From contig DAHUZT010000018.1 of NCBI GenBank assembly GCA_027315005.1, positions 1 through 57,829 of the forward strand: 57,829 nucleotides of DNA, written 5' to 3'. Source of the stretch: Acidimicrobiaceae bacterium (lineage in GTDB: Bacteria > Actinomycetota > Acidimicrobiia > Acidimicrobiales > RAAP-2). Under the pieces are notes generated by a model. It made no database searches. It was not told where the DNA came from and saw only the letters and a list, made by a program, of their open reading frames with translations. Both the position numbers and the translations under genes were made by a program. Shown here in pieces: positions 7,680 to 16,257 of the stretch. Every line of letters starts with the position of its first letter. Within the stretch, counting starts at the first letter, position 1.

Positions 7680-8452
7680 GACGCAACCGAACGACGGAAG
7701 TCATGGCCATTTCCGAGCACGAGCTCGACATCCACACCACTGAACTGGACGAACTCCATCACGATGTCGGTATGCCGGCCATGCGCGCCGCCGTCAGCCA
7801 ATGGACAGAGCGCAGCCGCACCAGCCGTAGAGGATTCCTCATCGGAGCCGGTGCACTGGCGGGAGGGGCGGTGCTCGCTGCTTGCTCCTCGGGGAGCTCG
7901 AGCCCGACATCCACCACCGGCGGTTCCGTTGCCTCGAAGTCGGCCAAGTTGACCGGTGACTTGGCGGTAGCCGCGATGGCTGCCAGCCTGGAGAACCTCG
8001 CCGTTGTCGCATACGGCGACGTCCTCGCTGCGGCTAACGCCGGAAAGCTCGGCACGGTTCCACCTGCCTTCGCCAACTTCGCCAACACGGTGAAGGCTCA
8101 GCACACCCAACACGCGCAAGCGTGGAACGGTGCCATCCAGGCTGCCGGTCATGCTCCGATCACCGGTCCAGACCAAGCGCTGGTGCCGACAGTCGACAAG
8201 CAGTTCGCCAAGGTCACCGATGTGACGGGGGCGGCCGAGCTCGCACTCGAACTCGAGGAGATCGCCGGCGCCACCTATCAGTCGGCCGTCTCGGCGGTCA
8301 AGGCCAGCTCGTCGATCAAAATCGCAGCAAGCATCGAGCCGGTCGAGCTGCAGCATGCGGCGATCCTGCTCTTCGTACTGGGGAAGTACCCGATACCCAA
8401 CGCCTTCAGCCCCTTGACCGGGGCCCGGCCGGTCAGCGACTACACCGGTTGA
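7676..8452 (+). CDS. Ferritin-like domain lipoprotein 2 (Tat-type signal)
   Basis: The 258-residue protein is a paralogue of the preceding gene. A 50-residue N-terminal extension (LDIHTTELDELHHDVG) precedes a twin-arginine motif, SRRGFLIGAG, and the lipobox VLAAC with Cys70, so it should be exported folded by Tat and lipid-anchored. The mature domain carries SLENLAVVAYGD, KAQHTQHAQAWNG, LALELEEIAGATY and PVELQHAAILLF, the repeated Glu/His helices of a ferritin-like bundle. Its ATG overlaps the previous stop. The unit ends at a strong hairpin at 8495-8538. Confidence 0.85.
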   Translation: MRRNRTTEVMAISEHELDIHTTELDELHHDVGMPAMRAAVSQWTERSRTSRRGFLIGAGALAGGAVLAACSSGSSSPTSTTGGSVASKSAKLTGDLAVAAMAASLENLAVVAYGDVLAAANAGKLGTVPPAFANFANTVKAQHTQHAQAWNGAIQAAGHAPITGPDQALVPTVDKQFAKVTDVTGAAELALELEEIAGATYQSAVSAVKASSSIKIAASIEPVELQHAAILLFVLGKYPIPNAFSPLTGARPVSDYTG

Positions 8453-8494
8453 CGAGCCCATCTGGACCGCCGGCAGAGTAGCCGATCCAAACGC

Positions 8495-8538
8495 ACAGAG
8501 CCCAGAGGGTCGACCGTGGTCGATCCTCTGGGCTCTGT
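8495..8538. terminator. Bidirectional hairpin terminator
   Basis: Two 20-bp arms (8495-8514 and 8519-8538) are reverse complements at 19 of 20 positions around a CGTG loop. The hairpin sits between the convergent ends of the ferritin-like operon (8452) and the DUF2516 gene (8538). No clear U-run follows on either side. Confidence 0.8.
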
Positions 8539-8789
8539 CATCTGTTGATCGGAATCTTCGGCCGAACTGCTAGCAGGTAGAACGCTCCGATCAGCCCACC
8601 TACCACTACGAAGAGCGCAAGTCCGATGATCGGAAGGGCGATCCACAGCGCCTTGTTCTGACCCGCGGCCCTGAATGACCGACCGGGACGGAGGAAGGCA
8701 TCGACGAGCGCCCACACCGCGATGACCAGGCACGCTATGCCAACGAGATAGGGGGTGAGGGAACCGCCAGATGCCACAGCGATGAGCAT
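8538..8789 (-). CDS. Small membrane protein, DUF2516-like
   Basis: The 83-residue protein has three hydrophobic segments: LTPYLVGIACLVIAVWALVD, ALWIALPIIGLALFVVVGG and IGAFYLLAVRP. The arrangement, with an AFLRPGRSFRAAGQNK loop, matches an actinobacterial family of unknown function (DUF2516). The start at 8789 is set by a GGGAGG ribosome-binding site; the longer upstream reading frame to 9164 has no protein-like character. The stop codon adjoins the terminator hairpin. Confidence 0.75.
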   Translation of the reverse strand: MLIAVASGGSLTPYLVGIACLVIAVWALVDAFLRPGRSFRAAGQNKALWIALPIIGLALFVVVGGLIGAFYLLAVRPKIPINR

Positions 8790-9053
8790 TCCTGCAACCT
8801 CCCACAATCTCGTACGACGCATGCGGGGATCTCGGGTGCTCGCCATTCCGACCGCGGATTGCGCCTGGCAGTCGTCCCAAGAGATAAGGCTTCCCCACGA
8901 ACCTACTCCGGCATCCGCCGTTCGACCACCGAGGCGGGGTGACTCACGCATGAAGCCGGTCATCGAAGGTGGTGATCCGCCACCTGATCGGACCCCGGTG
9001 AACCTCGAGCCCCTGGATCGGAACCGGCCGGCGCGGAAACCTGACCGAACCGG
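8790..9053. other. Divergent intergenic region
   Basis: About 260 bp between the DUF2516 gene and the DUF4395 gene. I see no gene here; it should hold both promoters. The only element I can place is the -10 of the DUF4395 gene at its right edge. Confidence 0.5.
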
Positions 9054-9059
9054 TAGACT
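9054..9059 (+). promoter_or_regulatory. -10 element, leaderless DUF4395 gene
   Basis: TAGACT is followed by 6 bp and the GTG at 9066, giving a leaderless start. Confidence 0.55.
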
Positions 9060-9065
9060 ATTGCC

Positions 9066-9566
9066 GTGTTCCGCTTCCCGAACCCGGTAGACGAGTACGC
9101 CGCTCGGACCGTGGCTTTCGGGGTGGCGATGACGGCCTCGTTGTCGGTCCTGACCGGCCAGCACTGGCTGCTCGTCCCGTTGACTTACGGCTTCGTGGCG
9201 CGCCTCCTCACCGGACCCACCCTCAGCCCCCTCGGACAGATCGCCACCCGACTGGTGGCTCCCCGTCTGCCCCGAGGCCCCAAGCCGGTGCCGGGGCCAC
9301 CCAAGCGCTTTGCCCAGGGGATCGGGGTCATCTTCGCCACTTCCGCCCTGGTGCTCTACTACGGATTCGGCCTGACCACTGCCTCTACGGTCGTCCTGCT
9401 CCTACTGTCCTGTGCTGCCGGGCTCGAAGCGCTGTTCGGGATCTGCTTGGGCTGCCTCGCCTTCGGTCTTTTCATGCGGGTCGGAGTGATCCCCGCCGAC
9501 GTGTGCGAGGCCTGTGCCGATCTCTCGCTCCATCACCCCGGCTTCAGCGTGGACCTTCCCGACTGA
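9066..9566 (+). CDS. DUF4395 family membrane protein
   Basis: The 166-residue protein begins FRFPNPVDEYAARTVAFGV, a hallmark of DUF4395, and has about four membrane helices: two in the N-terminal half and two after the polar loop PRLPRGPKPVPGPPKRFAQG. The conserved cysteines FGICLGC and DVCEACADL near the C-terminus suggest metal or redox chemistry. DUF4395 genes often neighbour thioredoxin or sulfur-transfer genes, but none is adjacent here. Start chosen from the leaderless -10 spacing. Function unknown. Confidence 0.8.
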   Translation: MFRFPNPVDEYAARTVAFGVAMTASLSVLTGQHWLLVPLTYGFVARLLTGPTLSPLGQIATRLVAPRLPRGPKPVPGPPKRFAQGIGVIFATSALVLYYGFGLTTASTVVLLLLSCAAGLEALFGICLGCLAFGLFMRVGVIPADVCEACADLSLHHPGFSVDLPD

Positions 9567-9608
9567 GCGTTCCCTCACTCTCGTGTCCCTCCGCCGGGAG
9601 GCCGGAAC

Positions 9609-10172
9609 TCATGTGAGTAGCGGGCCGAGTTGGACGCAGAGGTCGACCAGTTCCTTGGCACAGGTCAGGTAGGCGTCGGCCTCACCGCCGGCAGGGTCCT
9701 CGACGTCCTCCCACGGCTCGATCTCGACCGAAGCGAGTTCGAGGCGACGGACCCGCTCGGCAAGGTCGGGTGGCCCCGACGGGAGAAAGCGGCACAGGCG
9801 CTTGATCGAAGCCGTCCGGCCCGCGGCTGCCGGGTGTCTCCGGCGGACGTAGGCAACGTGATCTCCGGCCATCGCGAGGACCAGATCTGCGCGGTCGAGG
9901 TCGGAGCCAGTGAGCTGCCGGCTGCGGTGACCGCTGGCGGAATAGCCCACGGACCTGAGCGCTTCCCGGGTCCTCGGACCCATGGGCTGACCCTCGACAA
10001 CGTGGGTCCCGGCGGTCACCAGGTGCACCGGGGCCGCAGCCAGCATGGCGCCGGCCATCACCGAACGCGCCGCGTTGCCCGTACAGACGATGAGGACCGA
10101 CGGGAGATCTGCGGCATCCGAACAGTTGGCGATCCCAGCGGTGCTGGAGGCACCGGTCGCCGCCGACGTCAT
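9609..10172 (-). CDS. Low-molecular-weight protein-tyrosine-phosphatase-like protein
   Basis: The 187-residue protein contains the P-loop VLIVCTGNAARS (Cys30-x5-Arg36), which forms the phospho-cysteine intermediate in LMW tyrosine phosphatases and arsenate reductases. A candidate general acid is the Asp of VEDPAGG near the C-terminus. The first 25 residues look unstructured, so the true start may be internal. Substrates in actinobacteria are typically polysaccharide kinases or unknown. It converges on the DUF4395 gene 43 bp away. Confidence 0.85.
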   Translation of the reverse strand: MTSAATGASSTAGIANCSDAADLPSVLIVCTGNAARSVMAGAMLAAAPVHLVTAGTHVVEGQPMGPRTREALRSVGYSASGHRSRQLTGSDLDRADLVLAMAGDHVAYVRRRHPAAAGRTASIKRLCRFLPSGPPDLAERVRRLELASVEIEPWEDVEDPAGGEADAYLTCAKELVDLCVQLGPLLT

Positions 10173-10274
10173 CGGTCCCCGTCCAGAACCGTTCCGGTCA
10201 CCGGCGGCCGATCGATTGGCAATGCCCGGCTCTTCCTCCCCGCGATCCCGCCCCGCGACTCCTCCATCGCCGGG

Positions 10275-11489
10275 CTACTTGACGTGTACCCCGGAGATGG
10301 CCCGGGCGATGATCAGCCGCTGGATCTCCGAGGTCCCCTCGAAGATGGTGAAGATCTTCGAGTCGCGGTGCCAGCGTTCGACAGGATGCTCGCGGATATA
10401 GCCGTAGCCTCCCATGATCTGGATCGCCTCCTCGGTCACGTATACGGCAGTCTCACCGGCGTAGAGCTTGGACATCGAACCCTCCCCCGATGTGAATTCC
10501 TTTCCGTTCCGTCCCATCCACGAGGCCCGCCAGATCAGCAGCCGCGACGCGTCGATCCGGGTCTTCATGTCGGCCAGCTTGAAAGCGATCGACTGGTTTT
10601 CGATGATGGCCCTTCCGAACGCCTTGCGCTCCTTCGCGTATTCGAGGGCGTACTCGTAGGCAGCCCGGGCGATGCCGAGTGCCTGGGCACCGACCGTCGG
10701 GCGCGACGCCTCGAACGTCTTCATCGCCGCCTGGCTGCTCGATCGCCTTCCTTCCCTGGCCCTCGCCAGTCTCTCGTCGAGATGCTCCTTACCACCCAGC
10801 AGCAGATGACCGGGAACTCTCACGTCATCGAGGACGACTTCTGCAGTATGAGAGGCACGGATTCCCATCTTCTGGAACTTCTGCCCCTGGGAAAGCCCTT
10901 TGGTGCCGGGCGGAACGATGAAGCTGGCCTGGCCTCGAGCGCTGAGATCGGGGTCCACCGATGCCACCACCACGTGGACGTCGGCGATGCCACCGTTGGT
11001 GATCCAGGTCTTCGTCCCATTGATTACCCACTCGTCGGTAGCCTCGTCGTAGACGGCGCGGGTGCGCAGTGACGAGACGTCCGAACCTGCATCCGGTTCC
11101 GAAACGGCGAACGCCGCCAGCTGGATCTTGTCGGGAGTCCCGAAGCACTGGGGACCCCACTCCATCAGCTGCTCGGGCGTGCCGTTGGCGGCGATCCCGG
11201 CCAATCCGAGCGTGCTGCCGAGGATTGCCAGGGCGATTCCAGCGTCGCCCCAGGACATCTCCTCGGCGGCGATCGGCATCAACAGTCCGGACTCGTCGAA
11301 GAAGGCCTGGCTGATGAAATCGAACGAGTAGAGCCCGACTTTCGCCGCCTCCTCGATGATCGACCACGGAGTCTCTTCCCGCTCGTCCCACTCATGCCCA
11401 GCAGGGCGGATCACCGTCTCGGAGAAGTCGTGCACCCATTTCTGGATCTGCAGCTGATCCTCGTTCAAATCGAGGGAGAAACCGGACAT
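10275..11489 (-). CDS. Acyl-CoA dehydrogenase
   Basis: The 404-residue flavoprotein carries out alpha,beta-dehydrogenation of an acyl-CoA, passing electrons to ETF. It shows FAVSEPDAGSDVSSLRT, WVINGTKTWITNGGIAD (FAD and substrate binding), QALGIARAAYEYALEYAKER, and the C-terminal IMGGYGYIREHPVERWHRD with FEGTSEIQR, whose Glu is at the catalytic-base position. Length is typical. It may work with the enoyl-CoA hydratase at 1716-2573, but they are not adjacent. Substrate chain length cannot be read from sequence. Confidence 0.93.
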   Translation of the reverse strand: MSGFSLDLNEDQLQIQKWVHDFSETVIRPAGHEWDEREETPWSIIEEAAKVGLYSFDFISQAFFDESGLLMPIAAEEMSWGDAGIALAILGSTLGLAGIAANGTPEQLMEWGPQCFGTPDKIQLAAFAVSEPDAGSDVSSLRTRAVYDEATDEWVINGTKTWITNGGIADVHVVVASVDPDLSARGQASFIVPPGTKGLSQGQKFQKMGIRASHTAEVVLDDVRVPGHLLLGGKEHLDERLARAREGRRSSSQAAMKTFEASRPTVGAQALGIARAAYEYALEYAKERKAFGRAIIENQSIAFKLADMKTRIDASRLLIWRASWMGRNGKEFTSGEGSMSKLYAGETAVYVTEEAIQIMGGYGYIREHPVERWHRDSKIFTIFEGTSEIQRLIIARAISGVHVK

Positions 11490-11687
11490 CTTGCCTACTC
11501 CGTTCCGACCCCGAAAGGGCCTTTCACGTTGCCACCGCCCGTGGGAGCAACGGGGCCGGCGGTTGCCGGGGCCCCCGGTGTGGCGCAGCGAAGATCGTTG
11601 TACTTACTCTATGGTAACAACAATTCAACTGCACGGTTCGCGCTCCGGTTCGTTGCGCACCGACAGCTTCCCCGGCGGTGGGCGAAC
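11490..11687. other. Intergenic region
   Basis: About 200 bp between the acyl-CoA dehydrogenase start and the end of the cold-shock gene. It contains a relatively AT-rich stretch around 11595-11630 that may include the dehydrogenase promoter; no gene is seen. Confidence 0.4.
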
Positions 11688-11900
11688 TCAGGCGGGCTGG
11701 GCGCTACGGACGTCGACAGCCTGGAGGCCCTTTGGGCCCTCCTGCAGGTCGAAATCCACGGACTGACCTTCCTCGAGCGAGCGAAAGCCGCTCATCTGGA
11801 TGGCCGTGTGGTGCACGAAGACATCGGCACCCCCGTCCGGCTGGGAGATGAAGCCGAAACCCTTCTCGGCGTTGAACCACTTGACCGTTCCGGTAGCCAC
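11688..11900 (-). CDS. Cold-shock domain protein
   Basis: The 70-residue single OB-fold protein binds single-stranded nucleic acid and acts as an RNA chaperone. RNP1 (KGFGFI) and RNP2 (VFVHHTA) are intact, with the conserved start [12 protein letters not shown]. The GTG at 11900 follows a GAGGAAAGG site. About 200 bp of non-coding DNA upstream (to the cysS end at 12106) probably includes a long 5' leader, as is common for cold-shock genes. Confidence 0.95.
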   Translation of the reverse strand: MATGTVKWFNAEKGFGFISQPDGGADVFVHHTAIQMSGFRSLEEGQSVDFDLQEGPKGLQAVDVRSAQPA

Positions 11901-12105
11901 GGTGGCTGACCCCTTTCCTCCACACTCTCTGGCGCACAGACGACCGCCTGGGGAGGAGTGCCGTGATCACCGCGCTAGCCGGGATCGCGGTCCGTCCGCC
12001 AACCAGGTGGACCTCTGCAGTCAAGACGCTAGCAGCCTCGCCCCCAATGCAGCTGGTACCGGAACGATCGCCCCCTTTCGAGTACACGGCTTTGAGGACG
12101 CGTGC

Positions 12106-13539
12106 TCAGCGCCGCCGCACGCGAGTCCCGTGAGGTCCGTCCTCCACCACCCATCCCCAAGCTTCGAGCTGCGCCCGGAGTTCATCGGATTCAGACCAGT
12201 TTCCGGCTGCCCGGGCGCGTTGGCGCCGATCCGCCAACTCGGCCGCGTCCGCATCGAGCTCGTCCGAGGGCTCCTTGGCCAAGGAAAGTCCCAGTGCGCC
12301 GCACAGCAGGCTCACCGTCTTCGCCAGCCGGTGTGCCAAGTCGTGGTCGCCGACGTCTCCAGCCCCGTTCGCCCGGCGCACCAGCTCAAAGATCCCGGCC
12401 AATGCAGCCGGAGTGTCGAGATCCTCGTCCATTCGCTCGCAGAACTTGGCCACCGAATCGGCGTCGACTCCTTCTCTGTCCACAGCGTCTGCAGCGGTAC
12501 GGCGAGAGGCGTATCCGGAAACGCCCGGGTCGACCATCTGGCCCTGCTCCAGCTCGTGAGCGAGCGAGAATCGCCGGGCCAGTTCGTCGAGGCGGGCGAG
12601 CCCAGCCTCCGCGTCGCGCACCGTCTCGGGAGTCACCTCCATGGGGGAGCGGTAGTGGGAGCGCAACACCAACAGTCGGTAGGCGCGGCCATCGGCACGT
12701 TCGAGCAGATCGACGAGCGAGCTGAAGTTGTCCAGTGACTTGGACATCTTCTCTCCGCCGACAGTAACGAAGCCGTTGTGAACCCAGTGTCGGGCGAACG
12801 CCCTTCCTGCGGCCACTGCCTGGGCCCGCTCGTTTTCGTTGTGGGGAAACGCCAGGTCGAGGCCCGCACCATGGAGATCGAAGCCATCGCCGAGAAGGTC
12901 GAGGGACATGACCACGCACTCGGTGTGCCAGCCGGGACGACCCGGACCCCAGGGGGACTCCCAGGTTGGCTCGCCCGCCTTGGCCTTCTTCCACAGCACG
13001 AAGTCGAGCGGCGATCGCTTCTCCTCGTCGACGTCGACCCGGGCCCCGGAGCGAAGTGAGTCGAGGGACTGATGGGCGAGAAGGCCGTATCCGTCCACGT
13101 CGGCCACCGAGAGATAGACCCCGTCGCCAGTCTCATACGCGAGCCCTCGACCCACCAGCTCGCCCACCAGCTCGACCATCTGGTCGACATAGGCGGTGGC
13201 GTGCGGGGTCTGGTCTGGCCGGAGCACGCCGAGAGCATCCATTGTCTCCCACCACATCGCCTCATAGGTGGCGGTGAGCTCTGATTCGGACGTGCCGCGC
13301 TCCGCCGCCCTGGCGATGATCTTGTCCTCGATATCGGTGATGTTCGACACGTAGGTGACCTGGAGCCCGCAGAATGTCAGATAGCGGCGCAGGACATCGA
13401 AGACGAGTGAGAACCGGCCATGGCCCAGATGAGGAACGTCGTAGACGGTCGGTCCGCACACGTACATCGAGACCTGGCCAGGGGTTCGCATGCGGAGCGG
13501 TACGACTTCTCCTGCCGCCGTGTCGTGGAGCGCGAGCAC
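12106..13539 (-). CDS. cysS: Cysteinyl-tRNA synthetase
   Basis: The 477-residue class I synthetase charges tRNA-Cys. The N-terminus VSMYVCGPTVYDVPHLGHGR includes the zinc-ligand Cys and the HIGH-type motif; GWHTECVVMS supplies another zinc Cys, and EKMSKS is the KMSKS loop. MFPHNENE-type zinc ligands appear as FPHNENERAQA, where the usual second His is Asn. The C-terminal helical part ends ELRAQLEAWGWVVEDGPHGT, typical of CysS rather than MshC. The GTG at 13539 lies 7 bp after TACCGT, so the message is probably leaderless, divergent from valS. Confidence 0.93.
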   Translation of the reverse strand: MLALHDTAAGEVVPLRMRTPGQVSMYVCGPTVYDVPHLGHGRFSLVFDVLRRYLTFCGLQVTYVSNITDIEDKIIARAAERGTSESELTATYEAMWWETMDALGVLRPDQTPHATAYVDQMVELVGELVGRGLAYETGDGVYLSVADVDGYGLLAHQSLDSLRSGARVDVDEEKRSPLDFVLWKKAKAGEPTWESPWGPGRPGWHTECVVMSLDLLGDGFDLHGAGLDLAFPHNENERAQAVAAGRAFARHWVHNGFVTVGGEKMSKSLDNFSSLVDLLERADGRAYRLLVLRSHYRSPMEVTPETVRDAEAGLARLDELARRFSLAHELEQGQMVDPGVSGYASRRTAADAVDREGVDADSVAKFCERMDEDLDTPAALAGIFELVRRANGAGDVGDHDLAHRLAKTVSLLCGALGLSLAKEPSDELDADAAELADRRQRARAAGNWSESDELRAQLEAWGWVVEDGPHGTRVRRR

Positions 13540-13545
13540 GCAGGG

Positions 13546-13552
13546 TACGGTA
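13546..13552. promoter_or_regulatory. Overlapping divergent -10 elements for cysS and valS
   Basis: The 7-bp string TACGGTA reads TACGGT on the plus strand (13546-13551, 9 bp before valS ATG) and TACCGT on the minus strand (13552-13547, 7 bp before cysS GTG). Both fit TANNNT and overlap by 5 bp, so the two tRNA synthetase genes appear to share one symmetric promoter core. Confidence 0.5.
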
Positions 13553-13560
13553 ACCCGATC

Positions 13561-16239
13561 ATGACAACTGAGGTGGCCGGTCGGAACCAGGGGGCTAAGA
13601 GGGTCGCCCGCATCCCCGAGAGGCCCTCCCTTGAAGGCCTGGAGGCCACCTGGTCAGCTCTCTGGGAGGAACGTGGCACCTATGCGTTCGACCGCACGGT
13701 CGAGCGTGAATCGGTCTTCTCGATCGACACGCCTCCGCCTACCGTCTCCGGTTCGCTCCATCTCGGCCACGTGTTCTCCTTCACCCATACCGACGCGATA
13801 GCCAGATACCAGCGAATGCGGGGTAGAGCCGTCTTCTACCCCATGGGATGGGACGACAACGGGCTCCCCACCGAACGACGCGTCCAGAACTACTTCGGGG
13901 TCCGCTGCGATCCGGGCCTCCCCTACGATCCCGGATTCGTTCCCCCGGACCGGCCACCGAATCCGGCCATCTCGGTCTCACGACCCAACTTCGTTGCGCT
14001 GTGCGATCAGCTGACCGCCGAGGACGAGCAGGCCTTCGAACCCCTCTGGCGCACCCTCGGCCTGTCGGTGGACTGGAGCCATACCTATGCCACCATCGAC
14101 GAGCGCTCCCGGCGCGCCTCCCAACGCGGATTCCTCCGTATGGCAGCGCGCGGCGACGTCGTGCAACGAACCGCCCCCACACTGTGGGACGTCGATTTCA
14201 GGACGGCAGTGTCACAGGCCGAGCTCGAGGACCGCGAGCGACCCGGTGCCTACCATCGCCTCAGGTTCGAGCGGCTGGGAGCCGGCGGTGGCCACGGGGG
14301 CACGGATGGGTGGGTGGAAATCGAGACCACCCGGCCCGAGCTGCTGCCTGCATGCGTTGCGCTGGTCGCCCATCCTGACGACGACCGCTACCGCTCACTG
14401 TTCGAGACAGAGGTCCGCACCCCGTTGTTCGAGGTGCGGGTCCCGGTTGTCGCCCACCCGCTCGCCGACCCCGCGAAGGGATCGGGAATCGCCATGATCT
14501 GCACATTCGGCGACACCACCGACGTGGTCTGGTGGCGCGAGCTCTCACTACCCACGCGGACCATCGTGGGACGCGACGGGCGTATGCTGCCGGTGACTTG
14601 GGGCGAAGCCGCCTGGCGATCCGACGATCCGATCCGGGCGACCTCCGTCTACTCCGAACTGGTCGGTCGCACGGTGTCGCAGTCCCAGAAGCGCATCGTC
14701 GAGCTGCTGGGGGCTTCCGGCAACCTGATCGGGGAACCGAAGCCCATCGTCCACCCGGTCAAGTTCTACGAACGGGGTGAGCATCCCCTCGAGATCGTCT
14801 CATCCCGCCAATGGTTTGTACTTACCCTGGCGCTGCGTGACCGCCTTCTCGCCCGGGGCGAGCAACTGGCATGGCACCCTCCGCACATGGCCCATCGCTT
14901 CCGGTCATGGGTGGAAGGGCTCAACGCCGATTGGAACATCAGTCGGCAGCGCTTCTTCGGCGTGCCCTTCCCAGTCTGGTACCCGGTGGACGAGGCGGGA
15001 GCGGTCGTCCACGACGAGCCGATCTTCGCGTCCGAGGAACGTCTCCCGGTCGATCCCTCCACCGACTGCCCCGCCGGCTTCAGTGAGGATCAACGTGGGA
15101 CTCCCGGCGGATTCGTCGGCGAACACGACATCATGGACACCTGGGCCACCTCCTCGCTCACTCCGCAGATCGCCGCGGGCTGGGAGGACGATCCGGACCT
15201 GTTCGCCCGTGTCTTCCCCATGAACCTGCGCCCGCAGGCCCATGAGATCATCCGGACCTGGCTGTTCTCCACCATCGTCCGGTCCGAGCTCGAACACGGA
15301 GAGCTGCCCTGGAGCGACGCTGCCATCTCGGGATGGGTGCTCGACCCGGACCGGAAGAAGATGTCGAAGTCGAAGGGCAACGTCGTGACCCCCTTGGCCC
15401 TGCTCGAGCAGCACGGTGCCGATGCTGTCCGGTACTGGGCGGCGAGTGGTCGGCCCGGCACCGACACCGCTGTCGACGACAGCCAGATGAAAGTTGGAAG
15501 GCGACTGGCCATCAAGGTGCTCAATGCCTCCCGTTTCGCCCTCGGGCGGATCACCGATGACGACGGGGTGGTTCCCGAGCTCGATCCGCGCAAGGTCACC
15601 GCACCCATCGACCTGGCGCTGCTGGCAAAGCTGGCCTCGGTGATCGGAGAGGCGACAGCCGCCTTCGACGGGTTCGACTACGCCCGAGCCCTCGAACGCA
15701 CCGAGGCGTTCTTCTGGTCGTTCTGCGACGATTATCTGGAGCTGGTCAAGACCCGTTCCTATGGAGACCGGCGCCAAGGCGGCCCCGCCTCGGCGCAGAC
15801 CTCCCTCGCCATCAGTCTGTCGGCCACGCTCCGGTTGCTTGCGCCCTTTCTCCCCTTCGTGACCGAGGAGGTCTGGTCGTGGTGGCAACCGGATTCCGTC
15901 CACACCGCATGTTGGCCGGACATATCCGAGCTGCCGAGGCGGCTTTCCGAGCGCGGCAACTCCGCGAACGGCATCGGCACCGGGCTTGCGAGCGATGGGG
16001 GGCTTTCGGTGCTCGAGGTGACCGCGGAGATCCTAGGGCAGATCCGGAAAGCCAAGACGACCGCAAAGCGATCGATGCGCTCCGAAGTGGCCGTGCTGGA
16101 AGTCGCCGATTCCCAAGGACGCATCGACGCACTGCTGGCCGCAGCCGACGACCTCCGCGATGCAGGGCGTGTCCACCACATGGTCACAGCGGTCTCCGAC
16201 GTACGATTCGTCCGGATCGAGTTGGCCGACGACGGCTGA
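13561..16239 (+). CDS. valS: Valyl-tRNA synthetase, alternative (archaeal-like) type
   Basis: The 892-residue class I synthetase charges tRNA-Val. The HIGH motif is SGSLHLGHVFSFTHTD and the KMSKS loop is DRKKMSKSKGN. The segment MGWDDNGLPTERRVQNYFGV, with a long insert DPGLPYDPGFVPPDRPP, is characteristic of the archaeal-like ValRS group rather than the common bacterial one. The editing domain and anticodon-binding helical domain follow, and the C-terminal coiled coil is absent or short. The start at 13561 is preferred over the longer frame from 13420, which would overlap cysS. Confidence 0.92.
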   Translation: MTTEVAGRNQGAKRVARIPERPSLEGLEATWSALWEERGTYAFDRTVERESVFSIDTPPPTVSGSLHLGHVFSFTHTDAIARYQRMRGRAVFYPMGWDDNGLPTERRVQNYFGVRCDPGLPYDPGFVPPDRPPNPAISVSRPNFVALCDQLTAEDEQAFEPLWRTLGLSVDWSHTYATIDERSRRASQRGFLRMAARGDVVQRTAPTLWDVDFRTAVSQAELEDRERPGAYHRLRFERLGAGGGHGGTDGWVEIETTRPELLPACVALVAHPDDDRYRSLFETEVRTPLFEVRVPVVAHPLADPAKGSGIAMICTFGDTTDVVWWRELSLPTRTIVGRDGRMLPVTWGEAAWRSDDPIRATSVYSELVGRTVSQSQKRIVELLGASGNLIGEPKPIVHPVKFYERGEHPLEIVSSRQWFVLTLALRDRLLARGEQLAWHPPHMAHRFRSWVEGLNADWNISRQRFFGVPFPVWYPVDEAGAVVHDEPIFASEERLPVDPSTDCPAGFSEDQRGTPGGFVGEHDIMDTWATSSLTPQIAAGWEDDPDLFARVFPMNLRPQAHEIIRTWLFSTIVRSELEHGELPWSDAAISGWVLDPDRKKMSKSKGNVVTPLALLEQHGADAVRYWAASGRPGTDTAVDDSQMKVGRRLAIKVLNASRFALGRITDDDGVVPELDPRKVTAPIDLALLAKLASVIGEATAAFDGFDYARALERTEAFFWSFCDDYLELVKTRSYGDRRQGGPASAQTSLAISLSATLRLLAPFLPFVTEEVWSWWQPDSVHTACWPDISELPRRLSERGNSANGIGTGLASDGGLSVLEVTAEILGQIRKAKTTAKRSMRSEVAVLEVADSQGRIDALLAAADDLRDAGRVHHMVTAVSDVRFVRIELADDG

Positions 16240-16257
16240 GGTCCACTCGGGCGGGGA

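Noticed and set aside
9590-9606. CCTCC/GGAGG hairpin between DUF4395 and phosphatase genes
   Set aside because: Stem of only 5 bp; could be chance in GC-rich DNA.
9630-11072. 480-codon plus-strand frame across the phosphatase and acyl-CoA dehydrogenase genes
   Set aside because: It spans two well-supported genes on the other strand and has no recognisable domain.
14905-15903. 332-codon minus-strand frame inside valS
   Set aside because: Lies wholly within the valS catalytic and anticodon-binding regions; no motifs.
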